A DNA stretch of 64,000 nt. Source: Enoplolaimus lenunculus (Eukaryota; Nematoda; Enoplea; Enoplida; Thoracostomopsidae). A model generated the notes under the pieces. It ran no database searches. It was not told the DNA's origin and was given only the letters and a program-made list of their open reading frames with translations. The stretch spans positions 62,001 through 126,000 of the forward strand of contig JASANG010001562.1 of the NCBI GenBank assembly GCA_030248215.1, given 5' to 3'. Both the position numbers and the translations under genes were made by a program. Below, piece by piece: positions 23,505 to 35,924 of this stretch (positions are counted from its first letter, which is position 1; every line of letters begins with the position of its first letter).

Positions 23505-24271
23505 CTAAAAATAAATACAAATTTTTCATCAATCAGACTTTTTTAACTAGATAGTCGTCTAACCAGGTTCTTATATACAAGGGGGATAGTGGGAATATTT
23601 ACTCTACCGAAATATTTGGACAGAAGACAAACATTTATACAGGCTTTAAAATCACAGCTTGTTTTAACGGTCAATAATGTGTTATCCACATTAATTTACG
23701 CCCGGCTTGTGGGAATCAAAAACGCTTTTTTCCAACTTGAGTTTGGAAAAACGGGTAGCAGTGGGATATTGAATTTGAAAACTTTTCCAATTTTCTTTCG
23801 CGTCGATTTTCTAAAATCGAGATACTCTCTTCAAATGAAATCTTGGCTACGCCCCTGCATCTAACGATTGATTTATTTTAAAAATCAAATACACGGGTGT
23901 AAGGGGATAACAGAGGACAATTTAAAGTATATCTTTTATCGAGTAGCTAAAGATTTGACGCTGAATCAGTTAACTTGCTCTTGGATTAAGCTTGTTTCCC
24001 ACCCTATTTATCCCCAGAACTTATAACATTTTATTACCACGATCCAACCGGGCCCGTGGCCAATGGATCGTGTAGAGGAACTTCGCCCCAGGAAGAATTT
24101 TGCCCCCGCCCCAGCTAATTTTCAACCTGCCCTGGATTTAACCTAACATACCTAATCCATAGCGTATTTTTTTACTTTAAAATCAAACGCTGAACCTGCT
24201 AATTAAAAGTTTTACAACCGCAATTAGCATTATTTTAATTTATTAGCTTCGTCTTTGTAACTCTTTCTTAC
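23505..24271 (-). other. Tensin intron, no feature recognised
   Basis: 767 bases, AT-rich. An open stretch at 23589-23864 on the plus strand shows no family motif. Confidence 0.5.
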
Positions 24272-24462
24272 CCTGCGCATATATTCGAATAATGCATATA
24301 CGAAGCGACCACTAACGCGACGCGTTGTTGTCCACCGCCACGCGAATGTAAAACCAACACATTATGAGCATTTGCTGATAGCCAAATTTCCATTTCCTTA
24401 CACAACGCACACAGACGTTCTAACGGCGGTGATACGTCTTCAGGCCAACCAAATTCGAGTAC
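24272..24462 (-). CDS. tns: Tensin exon 8: pseudophosphatase P-loop
   Basis: Sixty-three codons plus two bases. It opens VLEFGWPEDVSPPLE and closes YMHYSNICA, both close to tensin-1 and tensin-2. The P-loop segment is VLHSRGGGQQRV at 24348-24322: the HC(x5)R signature has Ser in place of the catalytic Cys, and Arg sits one residue late because the loop is one residue longer. The upstream segment WPEDVSPPLE still carries Asp (residue 219), resembling the EDHNPPQLE motif of PTEN. The acceptor lies inside a tandem array (24452-24668). Donor GTAAGA. Confidence 0.94.
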
Positions 24463-24668
24463 CTGAATATTGTATTACGTTAATTATTTGACATTAGCGT
24501 GTTTCCTAAAACGATCTTATTTTGTAATTCGAGTACCTGAAAATTGTATTACGTTAATTATTTGACATTAGCGTGTTTCCTAAAACGATCTTATTTTGTA
24601 ATTCGAGTACCTGAAAATTGTATTACGTTAATTATTTGACATTGGCGTGTTGCCTAAAACGATCTTGT
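24452..24668. repeat. Triplicated 75-bp unit spanning the exon 8 acceptor
   Basis: Three copies of a 74-75-bp unit starting attcgagtacctgaa. In gene direction each copy holds the acceptor TTTTCAG (or ATTCAG) and the first 11 or so bases of exon 8. Reading on from an upstream copy meets an in-frame TAA, so only the last acceptor gives the protein. Confidence 0.93.
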
Positions 24669-26005
24669 TAGATTTTGCGAGTTATTTTAATACCCAATTG
24701 GTTCAAACAAATGTTAAATTTGTTTGACCCTATTCAGGGCAGTAGCCAGCTCACTTTTCCAAAGTGGCTAAAAATGTTTCAGTTTAGCCCCCCCCCTTGG
24801 TTACGGGCTTGTCTCTATTTTAAAATTCAGAACTGAAGCAGTAATACAAAGAAGCAGGTTTTCGAAGAAACGATGTATTGACACAACTTTAGCGGATAAG
24901 AAATGGTTTTATTCGAAGCTTCCGTTACGGCAAACAGAATGATTTGAGGAATTGCACTGTTTGCTGATGAGGGTCTATCATCAAAATTACTAGCCCTTAC
25001 GTTTCTCACTGACTATCCGATAGTTCAGACTGCGCGAATCTTACTTCTAGGCCGTAACAGTAGATTAACCATATTCATGAGCATTAGTCTAAGTCTTAGC
25101 GTTGAAAAGACGTATTCCTAAGCCTAAACCTAAGCGTAAGCCCTAGCACATATGTCGTCTAGAATCTAAGCCTATTTTTTCCACAGATCCACCAGAAACT
25201 GTGACGCCCGTAAGGGCCTCTAACTGAATGGTCTACTCAATGCAAGGTTGACGGTATCTTCACCGTGTGTTTTGAGGGAAATATTAAAGTTGGAAAGTTT
25301 ACTTGAAACATAGCGCAGGGCACAAATCTGCTACTTTGAGGCGCAGGAAAAACACAGCAAAGGAAGAAAACTTCACATTTAAAATTTATACACGCTATTT
25401 TCAGGGTAGAAATATTAACAAATATAAAGGCATTAAATATCAGGTTGCTACCGGTAGTGAAAACTACAGCCGATGACTACGGTCAGCAAATTTCGCCACA
25501 ACCGCAGCCATAGGTAAAGCAGAATTAGGTTTTATAAATAATGTTGAATTTTAAACAATTTTAACAATATGTAATTTCCAAAGTATCGTCAACAAAATCG
25601 TTCGTAAGCTTCCTTTATTAAAAAATCTGCGCAAATAAAATTTTCAAAATTGGCCAAAAACTAGAAACTTCCGGTTGCACCCTGCTATATAATGGCTCAC
25701 ATTCGTGTATTATATAAAATGCACAACACTAGAATTTCCAGAGGGTGGAACGAAGTGGGGGGGGGGGCTCGCGATAAAATGATAACGTCTCCATCTTACA
25801 ATTTTTCAACTCTGAATTATTTGTAAAAAATACAATTTTTACCATAGAATTTTTGTGATAAAATGATAAGTTCGCTGCGAATGGAATATATATAGCATAC
25901 AGTAAAAATTGCGTTTCATAACATTTGCCAGCCCCTTCTCCCGCGTCGTCACAAATTTCTGGATCCACCTCTATGCACAAAATATGGTTTTAAAATAGAA
26001 CTTAC
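24669..26005 (-). other. Tensin intron with CCGG and TTAGGC-like elements
   Basis: Truncated GGCCCGTAGCC copy at 24735-24812, taagcctaaac block at 25080-25170, hAT-like copy at 25441-25684, and a segment at 25735-25975 that recurs at 26628-26830 (tatagcatacagtaaaaa landmark). Confidence 0.55.
25441..25684. mobile_element. hAT-like CAGGGTG-family MITE, diverged
   Basis: Starts caggttgctaccggtag and ends acttccggttgcaccctg, matching the ends of the intact copy at 55786-56160. Confidence 0.55.
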
Positions 26006-26056
26006 ATCCGCTCCACACTCCGTTAAATCTGTTCGCTTTTTTGATAAGTTAAATAT
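26006..26056 (-). CDS. tns: Tensin exon 7: phosphatase fold (IFNLSKKR)
   Basis: Seventeen codons, phase 0 on both sides, acceptor GATTGCAG, donor GTAAGT. It reads IFNLSKKRTDLTECGAD, matching LFNLSEKRxDLT of vertebrate tensins. Confidence 0.92.
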
Positions 26057-26939
26057 CTGCAATCAAATGATATTCCAAATTAGTCCGAAATAGCAATTTA
26101 CTTATATTTGGACCAGATTTTTAACCAATCTCACTGAACCATGGGTTCAAGGTACCGCGTTCAAATTTATATGGTGTGCGTATCCAGATTCAAGATCACT
26201 TAAAATAAGCGTTTTAATAATCATGTTGCGTCTTAATTTATCGAAATCCATGGCATATATTATAAGCTCAACGTGTTTCTAATGGAAAGTAAATAAATTT
26301 TTATTGATTTAGGTTCCAAAAAATCACAAGCCAATGGTGCGTTCCGGAGCAGTTTTAAGTTGGATCTAGACCAGTTGCTGGACAGTGGTCAAGAGGTCTC
26401 TGCACCCCCTAGATAAATTTCGACAACAAATTTGCTTATTTTGCTGCACTAAATTATATAAATTAAGATTTAATTCATGTTGGTATTAAACGATCTATAA
26501 GTGAATTGAATTCTGGTTTCGCTCGCGGGGAACAGTGAGCATATCAAGAAAAATTCAAATTTAGCAAAGTACGTTATATAAGCATTTGCACAGCTAAACC
26601 AATCAACAAAAATCACTAGTGAATCCAAGCGCTAGCGGATCCACACGGGGGAGGGGCAGAGCGGCATACGTTTCCGCGACAGAAATTTTTTGTGATAAAA
26701 TGGTACTGTCCCTACCTTTCGATTTTCCCTTTCAGATAACTGGCACATATATAGCATACAGTAAAAAATTACGTTTATTCACTTTTGCCGGCCTGCCCCC
26801 TGTCACAAATTTTCGGGTTCGCTGCTGAATCCAAGAGGGGCACATCGGCTTTGTCCCACCAAAAGGGACCTAACCTAAATTCTGTATTATTAAGATTTAG
26901 TATATACTAAAATTGTATTTGACTAAGAAAAGCACTCGC
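26057..26939 (-). other. Tensin intron
   Basis: Holds the 26628-26830 repeat segment (agcggatccacacggggg to gttcgctgctg). No exon seen. Confidence 0.5.
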
Positions 26940-27037
26940 CTTGTATTTGGATCCATGTTTTGTATGAAACATTCGGCACATATGCTTGAGCGATTGTCGA
27001 TATGAAATCTCTGACCCTGTCGACGGAAAGATGAGCA
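26940..27037 (-). CDS. tns: Tensin exon 6: phosphatase fold (FPST...KHGSKY), GC donor
   Basis: The exon joins exon 5 in phase 1 to give TERII-VLIFPSTGSE and ends GSKYK. Vertebrate tensins read FPSTANEE and KSKHGGNY in these places. The acceptor is TTTGTATTTCAG. No GT donor fits; the exon ends AAG followed by GCGAGT, a GC-AG intron with otherwise good consensus. Thirty-two whole codons. Confidence 0.9.
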
Positions 27038-28107
27038 CTGAAATACAAAGTTGTTTTATATGAGAATGTAAAAAAAGTGATGGGTTTTGCGTCCATTTAT
27101 TTAACAAGAAGGAGTAATTCTAAGTTTAAGTAGTACCATACCAGTCGTAGTGGGACTACATGTATTGCGCGAAGCTCAAACACACGTAAGTAGTTAAGCT
27201 AATATGCAAATTAGTTATTAGCTAACTATTCATTTATTGGTTTTGGAGGTTTGTAAACAATTTATTCAGATTCCTCGCACTCAAAAACCCGTTAGTAACC
27301 CTAATAATTTGAGAAATAATTTAAAAAGCCATTATTTAGGCTTATCAATTAAGGAAATATGCAAATTAGCTATTAGCTAACTAATCACTTATCGGTTTTA
27401 GACGTTTGTAAACAATTTATTCAGACTCTTTGCACCCAAAAACCTTTAGTAAACCCTAATAATTATTGAAATAATTTAAAAGTCCTAATTTAGGCTTATA
27501 ACCTTTGCTAATATGCAAATTAGCCATTAGCTAACTATTCGATAATCGCTTTTAAAGTTTTGTAGGCGATTTATTCAGATTCCTCGCACCCGAAAACCCA
27601 TTATTGTTGTAATTAGATTGCTTGTAACCCTAATAATTAGTGAAACATTGTAAAAACGCCTAATTTAGGCTTATCAATTATGCTTATATGCAAATTATCT
27701 ATTAGTTAACTACTCAATTATCGGTTTTGGAGGTTTGTAAACAATTTATTCAGATTCCTCGCACCGAAAAACCTTAAGTAAACCCTAAGAGTTATTGAAC
27801 TAATTGAAAAAGTCCTAATTTTGTCTTGTCAATTAAGCTAATGTGCAAATTAGATATTAGCTAACTATTCAATTATCGGTTTTGGATGTTTGTAAACAAT
27901 TTATTCAATTTCCTCGTACCTAAAAACTCTTTACTGCTGAAAAATATCCCTGGACAAAAATTCCCTTTTTGGTAATAAATCTTTATACAAAATTTTGGTT
28001 TGGATTGCTGTTGGAAAGCCTCGGCAGACCTGGGGGTCCCCTGCCACCCGTCTCGGTAACGGAAGTGTAACAATACTTGGCTCGCTGCGAGTCTGATAAT
28101 CTCTCAC
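27038..28107 (-). other. Tensin intron filled by a repeat-bearing MITE
   Basis: Most of the intron is the element at 27141-27942. Confidence 0.65.
27141..27942 (+). mobile_element. MITE with five internal ~165-bp repeats (3' truncated)
   Basis: Starts ccagtcgtagtgggactaca as at 56181. Each internal unit runs atatgcaaattagctattag, gaggtttgtaaacaattta, ttcctcgcacc, taacccta, ctaatttaggctta. The far end with the cggacggac tract is absent. Confidence 0.8.
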
Positions 28108-28225
28108 CAATTATTCGTTCGGTAATATATATAACTTCCATACTGCCATCACCGATGCAATCCATCGTAGGCGAATGATTGTTTATGCGACTTGTTGTCG
28201 CCATTTTCTTCGATTTCAGCGATGA
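28108..28225 (-). CDS. tns: Tensin exon 5: linker and start of phosphatase fold
   Basis: Acceptor CTTTATTTCAG, then 39 codons beginning SSLKSKKMATT and ending MEVIYITERII plus one base before GTGAGA. The YITERII segment is the tensin signature at the start of the phosphatase fold (YVTERII in vertebrates). The serine/lysine-rich linker resembles the segment between C1 and phosphatase in tensin-2, so direct splicing from exon 4 (phase 0) is reasonable. ATGs at 28204 and just before EVIY could serve as starts for isoforms without C1. Confidence 0.9.
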
Positions 28226-29432
28226 CTGAAATAAAGTTATTCAAAAACGTCAAAGTTTATAGTTCGGTCTGCTCATGCAACAGAATTTGCAGCAGCGGCG
28301 GATCCAGAAGCAAGGTTTGGGTTCCCGCGAAGTAGAGCCGTGTTAAGCATGGATAGTCTAATGCAAAATGAAAAATTGTGTCAAGTCGAATCGCATCCGC
28401 CGAGTTATGCATTAAAGTATCGCTCTGATCCCATTTATCCTAGCCTGAGAACCTCGTAGATACATTCTGGATCAGCCTCTGTTGCACTGCAGTGTTACTT
28501 ACAGTCGAAACAAAATTAACCCGGAATCAGAGTCAGAATTTAATATTTAGCGATCGTTGATAAAGCTCGTTGGTTTGAATTGTAACAAACAGCTTCTAAA
28601 AGCGTCAGAGAGACGGAGTACACATGCGTTGCGAGAATAGCTTTAATCAGCAAGTTTCGGTAAGTTGTTCCTCTGAGCCAAAAATAAAAGTTCTGATTTT
28701 GTGCTATATTTAATAGAAAGGAATTATGATTCTAGATAATTATGCCAGAATCATAAACAAATGAAATCCGGCCGGAGGTGTTAACTAAAATGTAAGATGA
28801 TTTCATTTTATTTATTACACATTTTTTGCTTACTGTAAGTTTTCATACATATTAATCTACAGCGTAAAAATTTTTGACGGTCTATTTTAATTCGATATTA
28901 TAATCCCATAAGCTAAAACGCTAATTTATTATTCATTCGCTCTTTTATTTAAAACTCAATTAGAACATTTTTAATTGATTACAGTTCGAAGCTGTGTTCC
29001 TTGTTCCAATTTGCTTGATATGTTAAACTGCATCTATTTTGGGCGTACACTAGGAGCGGTTGTTGCACAAATTATATGCGAACCTTAATTATATATATTC
29101 ATAGTACTTAAGAACATTTTTCGGTAAACGTAAGGCCTATGGGGCTATAACGCAGCGAAGGAAACGTGTTAGAGCCAAATTTCTACTTCAAATACGGCGT
29201 TTAAAGATGCTATTTGAAATTTTAATGAAGTCATTATACCTGGTTATAATCGTGAGTCGACTGTATCAAACGAAAATAAGAAATTCGTCCAAAAATTCTA
29301 AAATTCCGCTACATATTTGTTGAAACAAATACTCGAAACCGAAAACAGTCAAAAAAGTACTAAATGATGTCATTTTATTCACAACCGGACTGGTAACGAG
29401 TGCTTAAAGATAGTAAACTGAAAATTTATCGC

Positions 29433-29693
29433 TTAACCCTTTCTCACATGAATATTTTCTATTTCCCCTGAAACCAACTTTTATGCTAGGATTCGAACTC
29501 CAGTGACTGGAGTGGGAGGCGTATACACCATCACCACTCAGCTATAGGAGCTTGACGCTCGAGCCCGAGGGGGCTCTCACGTCTTATGTAATTTAGTACT
29601 ATGTATACGTGTTGCAATTGTTAAACACGGTGATTTAACGTATATACACTGCGCTAAGTTGCCTACAGGCAACTCAATGTGAGAATCGGTTAA
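29433..29693 (-). mobile_element. Complete TTAA MITE carrying tRNA-like segment
   Basis: Bounded by TTAA on both sides, with inverse ends TTAACCCTTTCTCACAT and ATGTGAGAATCGGTTAA. TTAA targets and CCC starts are typical of piggyBac-type elements. The interior in reverse holds ctatagctgagtggtgatgg and gttcgaatcctagc, resembling tRNA A and B boxes. Confidence 0.85.
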
Positions 29694-30160
29694 TAATACC
29701 GGATTTACATATGGAAAAACAAACAGTAGTTGCAGCCTGACCCTGAATATGAATAATTGAAATGGTTCACGATTTCTTTGGCCTATACATTGAACTCAGC
29801 ATTACATTTCGAAAGGGTAGAACTTAATGTAAATGAAATAACAATTTTGCAATCGTAACGCGAAGTGTTTTTTACGTACGAGGCTTTCGAAAACCCTAAA
29901 CCCTGTGGTGGGTGCATTTTGTTAATCAATGAATTTTAATGAGCGGTAGAAGTAACGTGTATATATACTTCTTCTATATTTGACTTGTTGACGCCTTTGC
30001 TTCTAGCGCCAATTACATTTGCGGTTTGCGAAACCAGGCGTCGACGACAAACTGCCAGTAAAATTTTCCTATAAAGGTGTATTTCAGCATTACATGCAAA
30101 ACTGAATGCTGAATCGTAGTGCACAACGCAATTGAGTAAGCGCTGGACAAGAACAGATCT

Positions 30161-30320
30161 AGGGCCCTAGCAAACTGACCTTGCCAAGTGGGGTAAAAAA
30201 TTTTAGGGGGGGGGCATATTATTAGGGTTTTTGTTGACTTTCAAGCAAGGTTGAAAATTTTTAGGGTGGGGCAAAATTTTTCCAGGAAGCCGAGCCCCCC
30301 GGCCCCCTTGGATACGGGCC
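30161..30320. mobile_element. GGCCCGTAGCC-family MITE
   Basis: Starts agggccctagcaaactgacc, ends cccccttggatacgggcc; interior aagcaaggttgaaaattttt. Confidence 0.65.
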
Positions 30321-32196
30321 GGAACAGATCATATTAGAAGCCAGTGAGGCCGAGACCTCAGAATCCATCCGCCGTTCGAAGGAGCCAATGACAACGAAAG
30401 CCATCATACAAACTTATTGATGCCTACTCTTTCACAACCAATTTTGAAGCGGCTTGGATGCCCGAAAAGCAAAGCGTCCCCAGGGTCCAGTAGGCCATGG
30501 TCCATCCCTGGGCGGATCCGCGGTTCGAAGGAGCCAATGGCAACAAAAGCCATCATACAAAATCATTGATGCCTAAACATTCAGAACCAATTTCCAGCGG
30601 TACGGATGCCCAAAAAATAAGTCGCCCCCAAGGTCCTGTTAGGCCATAATTCGCCCCTGGGATGGCGCTAGTGTAATTCATATCAACCTACCTGTACAGT
30701 TAAAATCAAATCACAAAAACCCCGGAATATTATCGTCAAACGAAATACCACGAAAATATTCAAACAATTTACAATAAAAAAAGCAAAAACAATTGTATAA
30801 ATTTAAGAAAAAAGCAACGCAACGCCACCGTATCGTGGTGCATCATTTCAATCGCAGTTGCAATAATGCAACAATCTCTACGCACTCTTCAGCGCGACTA
30901 AACACAAAACACCCAACCTGCCTTTAGTTTTTATTATACAAAACAAAAACAAAAGGATTTTGAGCGTTTTAGCATCATAATACGCTTTCAAAATGAGATT
31001 ATACGCCTGTGTGCGCACAGACGAACAAAATCTTTTATCATTTTATAAGACACGGACATTACAAAAACTCATTTGTTCGATATTATGTCGTAGTATGCGG
31101 GTTTCATAATTTGATAAGGACCGACACGAAATGTGCAGAGACAAATTATTGAGCTGAAAGTTGTGACGTGCCAAAATTGACACTTTTGCACCCCATCCGC
31201 TAGCTTAAACTTAGGCGTAAGTGTACAACTAAATCTACACTTGTGCCAAAATCTAAAAATATCTAATACTTAGGGGTGTGTGGATGAGTACAATAAATAA
31301 CAGCCTTCAAATGAATTAATATTTTTAGGTCAGTCCTAAAAACCACAGTGTAGAACGATAAATTAACGGCAATCACGTGTATCACATAACTGCCAAATAT
31401 TCTTAATTTCTCTGAATATTTTTGTTAGGCGTTACTGAAGCATGCAATGGCGGTAACGCGATAGTTTGACGGGTAGGTTGTGGTTTATAAGTAACATTTA
31501 GCTGATGCTAGTCCCCTTTGAAATACATCAAAGCGTCATTGCTAAGGTCTTGTGAATATTATCTTTATTGTAAGCAAAAAACACAGGTTTTGTTTCATTT
31601 CAGAAATTTCATAAATATCAAAGAAATTAAATGTGCCTTAGAATAGTCTTAATACAGTCAATATATTCTATTTTCTTATTTCGAATTTCAGTCTACATTT
31701 TTCTATTGAATGTTTTGCAAGATATTAGTGGCAAATTTCGGTTTTGAAATGAATGCTTGAAAAAAATTCGGTTAAAGAATGCCTAGCAATATTAAACTTT
31801 AAATATGCACCAATGCAACCGGCGTTTATCACAAGAATTTAGCCGTGAACGCTGGCTGTTATGTGCAGGTGTGATGTTGTAGTTTCCTATGAGTTACCTA
31901 AGCAATTTTTATAAGTAAAAAATATTGCTAATTTTTCGCACTGTCACCAATTCATTTAAACAGCCCAACACAAAATTCTTGCGGCGCCCAACGAACAGAA
32001 ATCGCAATGACTTTATTCTTAAGAACAAGTCTTTGCTACCCGCAAATTCAAATATTAGACTACAATCTTTAAACGATCCTCTAATAAATGCAACAAACCG
32101 TTCTAAAAAGACTAAACATTGACAAAAGAGCGTTCGTAATGCGGCGCGTCGCTACTTGAAACATACGGCGCCAGTTGCTTAAAATGTGTCACAGCC

Positions 32197-32354
32197 AGGC
32201 CTGTAGCCAGCTCACCTTGCTACAGGGGATAAAAAATTTTCAGGAGAGGCATATAATTGTTTTTGTTGATTTACAAGCACGGTTGAAAATTTTCTAGGGG
32301 GGAATTTTTCAAGGGAGGAATGAGCCCCCCTGCCAGACCCCTTGGCTACGGGCT
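32197..32354. mobile_element. GGCCCGTAGCC-family MITE
   Basis: Starts aggcctgtagccagctcacc, ends ccccttggctacgggct. Confidence 0.75.
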
Positions 32355-33477
32355 CAGTCACAGCGTCCTTGAGATCATAATTTTTTTCTATTGTGCATAA
32401 TTAAAAAAATTTTAGTCAAGATAACTTTGGAGTGGCTTTAAAAACGCAATATTTAGCGTTCATACAAAATTGGTAGAACGTTACGTTAATAATATGCGGA
32501 GTCAATTAGAAAAATGAAATTTGAACGACAGTTTCCATTGATTAGTTTGAAGTTTGTATTATTAAAATTACCCAATTACGACTTTCAATAGCGAAAGTTG
32601 AAACTTATCCGCGAGAAAGACTCTATATCACGGCACAAATGAATCTGGATTTAACCGGAAGTTGAATCATAACAGCAAATTTATGCCGGAACTTATATTA
32701 GAAACTAAACCAAAAATTTCGCAACTGCATGAAATGTTTTTATTGTGAAGCAAAATAATATTTTTGTTCCAAGAATCAACGGTACAATAATCAAAATACG
32801 AAAAAATTATGTTAACAAATGTCAAAGAATTAAAATTGGAAATTAATAACATACCATTCCCATCTTCACACGTCTCCTCGATGTATTAATCATAACGAAG
32901 CTAAATCGATTCAGAGCGCTGCTGCGGCATTCAAAAAATGCATAGTTTTTATTACACATTGATTATTAACATTGCCTATTTTCAGTTCGATAGATATTTG
33001 ACAACTATTTGCATATCAGTAAACAGCTAAAGTTTGCACGAAACACCAACACAAGGGTCAATATGCAATATCTGGTCAGCGACGGAGCTAGAATTTTCTG
33101 GCGGAAGGACCCGTGGTTGGATTGAACTATTAATTCCGGTTGTCCTCCAGGTGGCCGTCCTGAGCACCGTAAGATGAGGCTGTGAGGTGGTAGCCACGGC
33201 ACAAATATAATTGAAATTTGAATATATCATTGTATAAGAGGGTTAGCTAGGAATGTGTCATACGGCTTATGTTACTTTGATGGGCGCAACTGTAGTATTA
33301 GCATATTCATATTCCTTAAACTCTAGTGAAAACTCTAATAACAAGCAGCCCCTAAAAGCGGCAAGGGAGACGGGGTAAACAAATACTCGAGCGAATTCTT
33401 TAAAGAATTCTATTAATTACTCGAAATCAATTGAGCTAATATCCGCAGCAATTAGACATTTCGCGGCCGTAAAACTA

Positions 33478-33644
33478 TTAACCCTTTCGCTCAAAGACGT
33501 GAGAGCCTACTCGGGCTCGAGCATCAAGCTCCTATAGCTCAGTGGTCATAGTAAACGCCTCCCATCCGTGAGACTGTGGTTCAAATCTTACCTTGAAAAT
33601 ACATCTCATATGAAATTGAAAATATTCATGTGAGAAAGGGTTAA
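33478..33644 (+). mobile_element. Short TTAA MITE with tRNA-like segment
   Basis: TTAA on both sides; ends CCCTTTCGCTC and GTGAGAAAGGG. Contains ctatagctcagtggtcatag and gtggttcaaatctta. About 95 bp shorter than the 29433 copy because the half upstream of gacgtgagagcc is missing. Confidence 0.85.
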
Positions 33645-33952
33645 GCAATAGCCTAAGATCAAGATTCAATGCTGAAGTTGAACTGGAACGCACCTAAATG
33701 ACTCAACCGTAATGGCAGTTTATCACTAAATTGCCGTCATTTCATTTAACTATATATCCTAGAAGGGAAGTTCTATTACACATTTTCTCTCTGCGAAAAT
33801 TCTTGTTTTACGATAACGAAATTGGCGAGCCGAATGAAAAGACCTTAATTTTTGCGGCTTATGCTAAATTATCCGATTGCGCTTGTTATATCTGCCTATT
33901 TGTGGAATTGCTTCTGCCTGATAAAATGCGTGTGGATCTGTTTGAAACACGA

Positions 33953-34113
33953 GTGTCATCATGGGGGGACATTGGGGGCCGTGCCCTCCTCCAAATTTGG
34001 CTGGTGCCCCCAAATTCACTAGGTCCAAAAGTAAACATCTTGAGATGCAATTGTAGGGCCGCCGCAAAATGATTCGGTGTTCCCGCCAAACTATAATTTT
34101 CTGCGGACGCCCC
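33953..34113. mobile_element. GCGTCC-family MITE
   Basis: gtgtcatcatggggggacat at the left and tctgcggacgcccctg at the right; interior gatgcaattgtagggccgcc as at 5763-5923. Confidence 0.6.
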
Positions 34114-34335
34114 TGTTTTGAAATCTTAAACTTTCAGTACAACTTAACAATAGACCCATATTTTAAAATGTGTAAAACACCATGAAACCAGTTAGTGATG
34201 GGTTTTCAAAATCATGAAGTTCTATGGTTTCGGATGTCAAATTCTGCGCATAAGTAGAACAAATCAAATCTAAAAATACGATGCTGAATTTCAAAGCTCA
34301 CCAATTACTGATTAGAAAGCTACATGACCAATCAT

Positions 34336-34697
34336 CAGGGTGTTGTCGGATATCCGTTTTCCTTTCCGGTAAAATCGGTGTCAGTTTTCATTTTTCGTAT
34401 AGAAGTACCGGAAATTTTGTTATTTTTATGCTAAAATTAGTTGTAAATCCCAGATGGATCTCGCAATTTTTCACTACACATATGCTGTAATTATTCGATA
34501 TGAAGTAAAAATTATGAAATTCATCCAAAATCTAAGAAATATCGGTGCATAGACTATTTTTTCTTTAAAATATTACAAAGTTCGGTGAACTTTGGACACC
34601 TCAATTGCGGTGCCAGAAAAATATAACATCGTTGAAACTTTTGTACTTCAATATCCGTTTTACGCTTCCGTTATTTTTATTGTCGGTTTACACCCTG
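34336..34697. mobile_element. hAT-like CAGGGTG-family MITE
   Basis: Ends CAGGGTGTTGTCGGATATCC and TCGGTTTACACCCTG. Flanks ccaatcat and cctatcag agree at six of eight bases. A close relative runs 61882-62249. Confidence 0.65.
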
Positions 34698-35924
34698 CCT
34701 ATCAGCAACTTGTGATAGGTGTTACTAACATTTAAAAATACAGCTATAGATCTGAAATACAAAATCGAAAAAAAGATAACACCCACCGAAATTGGTGAGA
34801 TCGAACCCACAAACTGGGGATACGCAGTCCAGCACCTATACCACTCGACCACTGGGTCATGATGCAACTATTATAATACAAACATTTTAATAGTCCTACG
34901 CAAAACGTATATATTATGTAATACACAATATACGTATCATTGATTCTAGGTGTAAAATTATGCAAATTTTAAACATTTAAAGATCAAAAATAGGTTTTTC
35001 AAAATCAGGGGGGGGTAAATAGGGGTTACTTTAGGGGGTCACATGTGAACCAACCCTCGAAAAAATTCAGTTCTTTTCCCTGTTGTTGAAAGCTAAATTT
35101 TTACAACTGTCATTTACCCTAGAAAACCAAAATTTCATTAAATAAGTTGTAATTATCATTTTTTGCATTTTACAAATTTGGTAAAATTTACACCCCGAAC
35201 ATCAACTGCTTTTAATAGAGACGGCCTCCAGGCCGTCTCAAAAACTCACGAGCGAAAGCCATACGCTGCTTTTGTAATCAATTCCTAAACGAAATTATTT
35301 ATTTCGTTTAGTTCTGGTGGGAGATTGATCCCGTGATCCCCCTATATCTGTGGAATACGATATATAAGCTACAAACTGTTCAGTTTATTCACCCCATCCT
35401 CGACTTGAAAAGATTTAACACATGCATGAATGCAGATCAAAATATTGTACTGGAAAAAATTGCTCAGCACTTGAGCAACATGGGATATATTTCATATTCC
35501 TATTAAAAGGATTGTATCTAGACCCGCAAATTGTTTTTTTGTAACTAGGAATAAAGAGCAATTGGGTCCAAAATCATGTCAACTGCTAATTCTTCTGAAA
35601 TATATTGCGGACAGCAAGTTTATTTCTAACTTAAATAGTTTTTGGCAGGTTTTCTTATGACTTTTGAGAAATTTCTTAAATAATGACAGGCATGCAGATA
35701 ACGGTCCGATTTTTGAGGTTCCAGTCGTGACAATGCAAGGAATCAAACAACTCGAGGGGGAAATGCGCATTTATAGAATTTTTTCTACCAGTATTCTTGT
35801 TTGTTTTGTCACTAAGGTCAAAAATCGAGTATAGTCAAAGGTCAATTTAAGTTGCGCCATTTACAAAGCATCAATTGCGATTCGTTTTGTGACAACGCCT
35901 TGTTTAAGAAAGTAGGTACACCAT

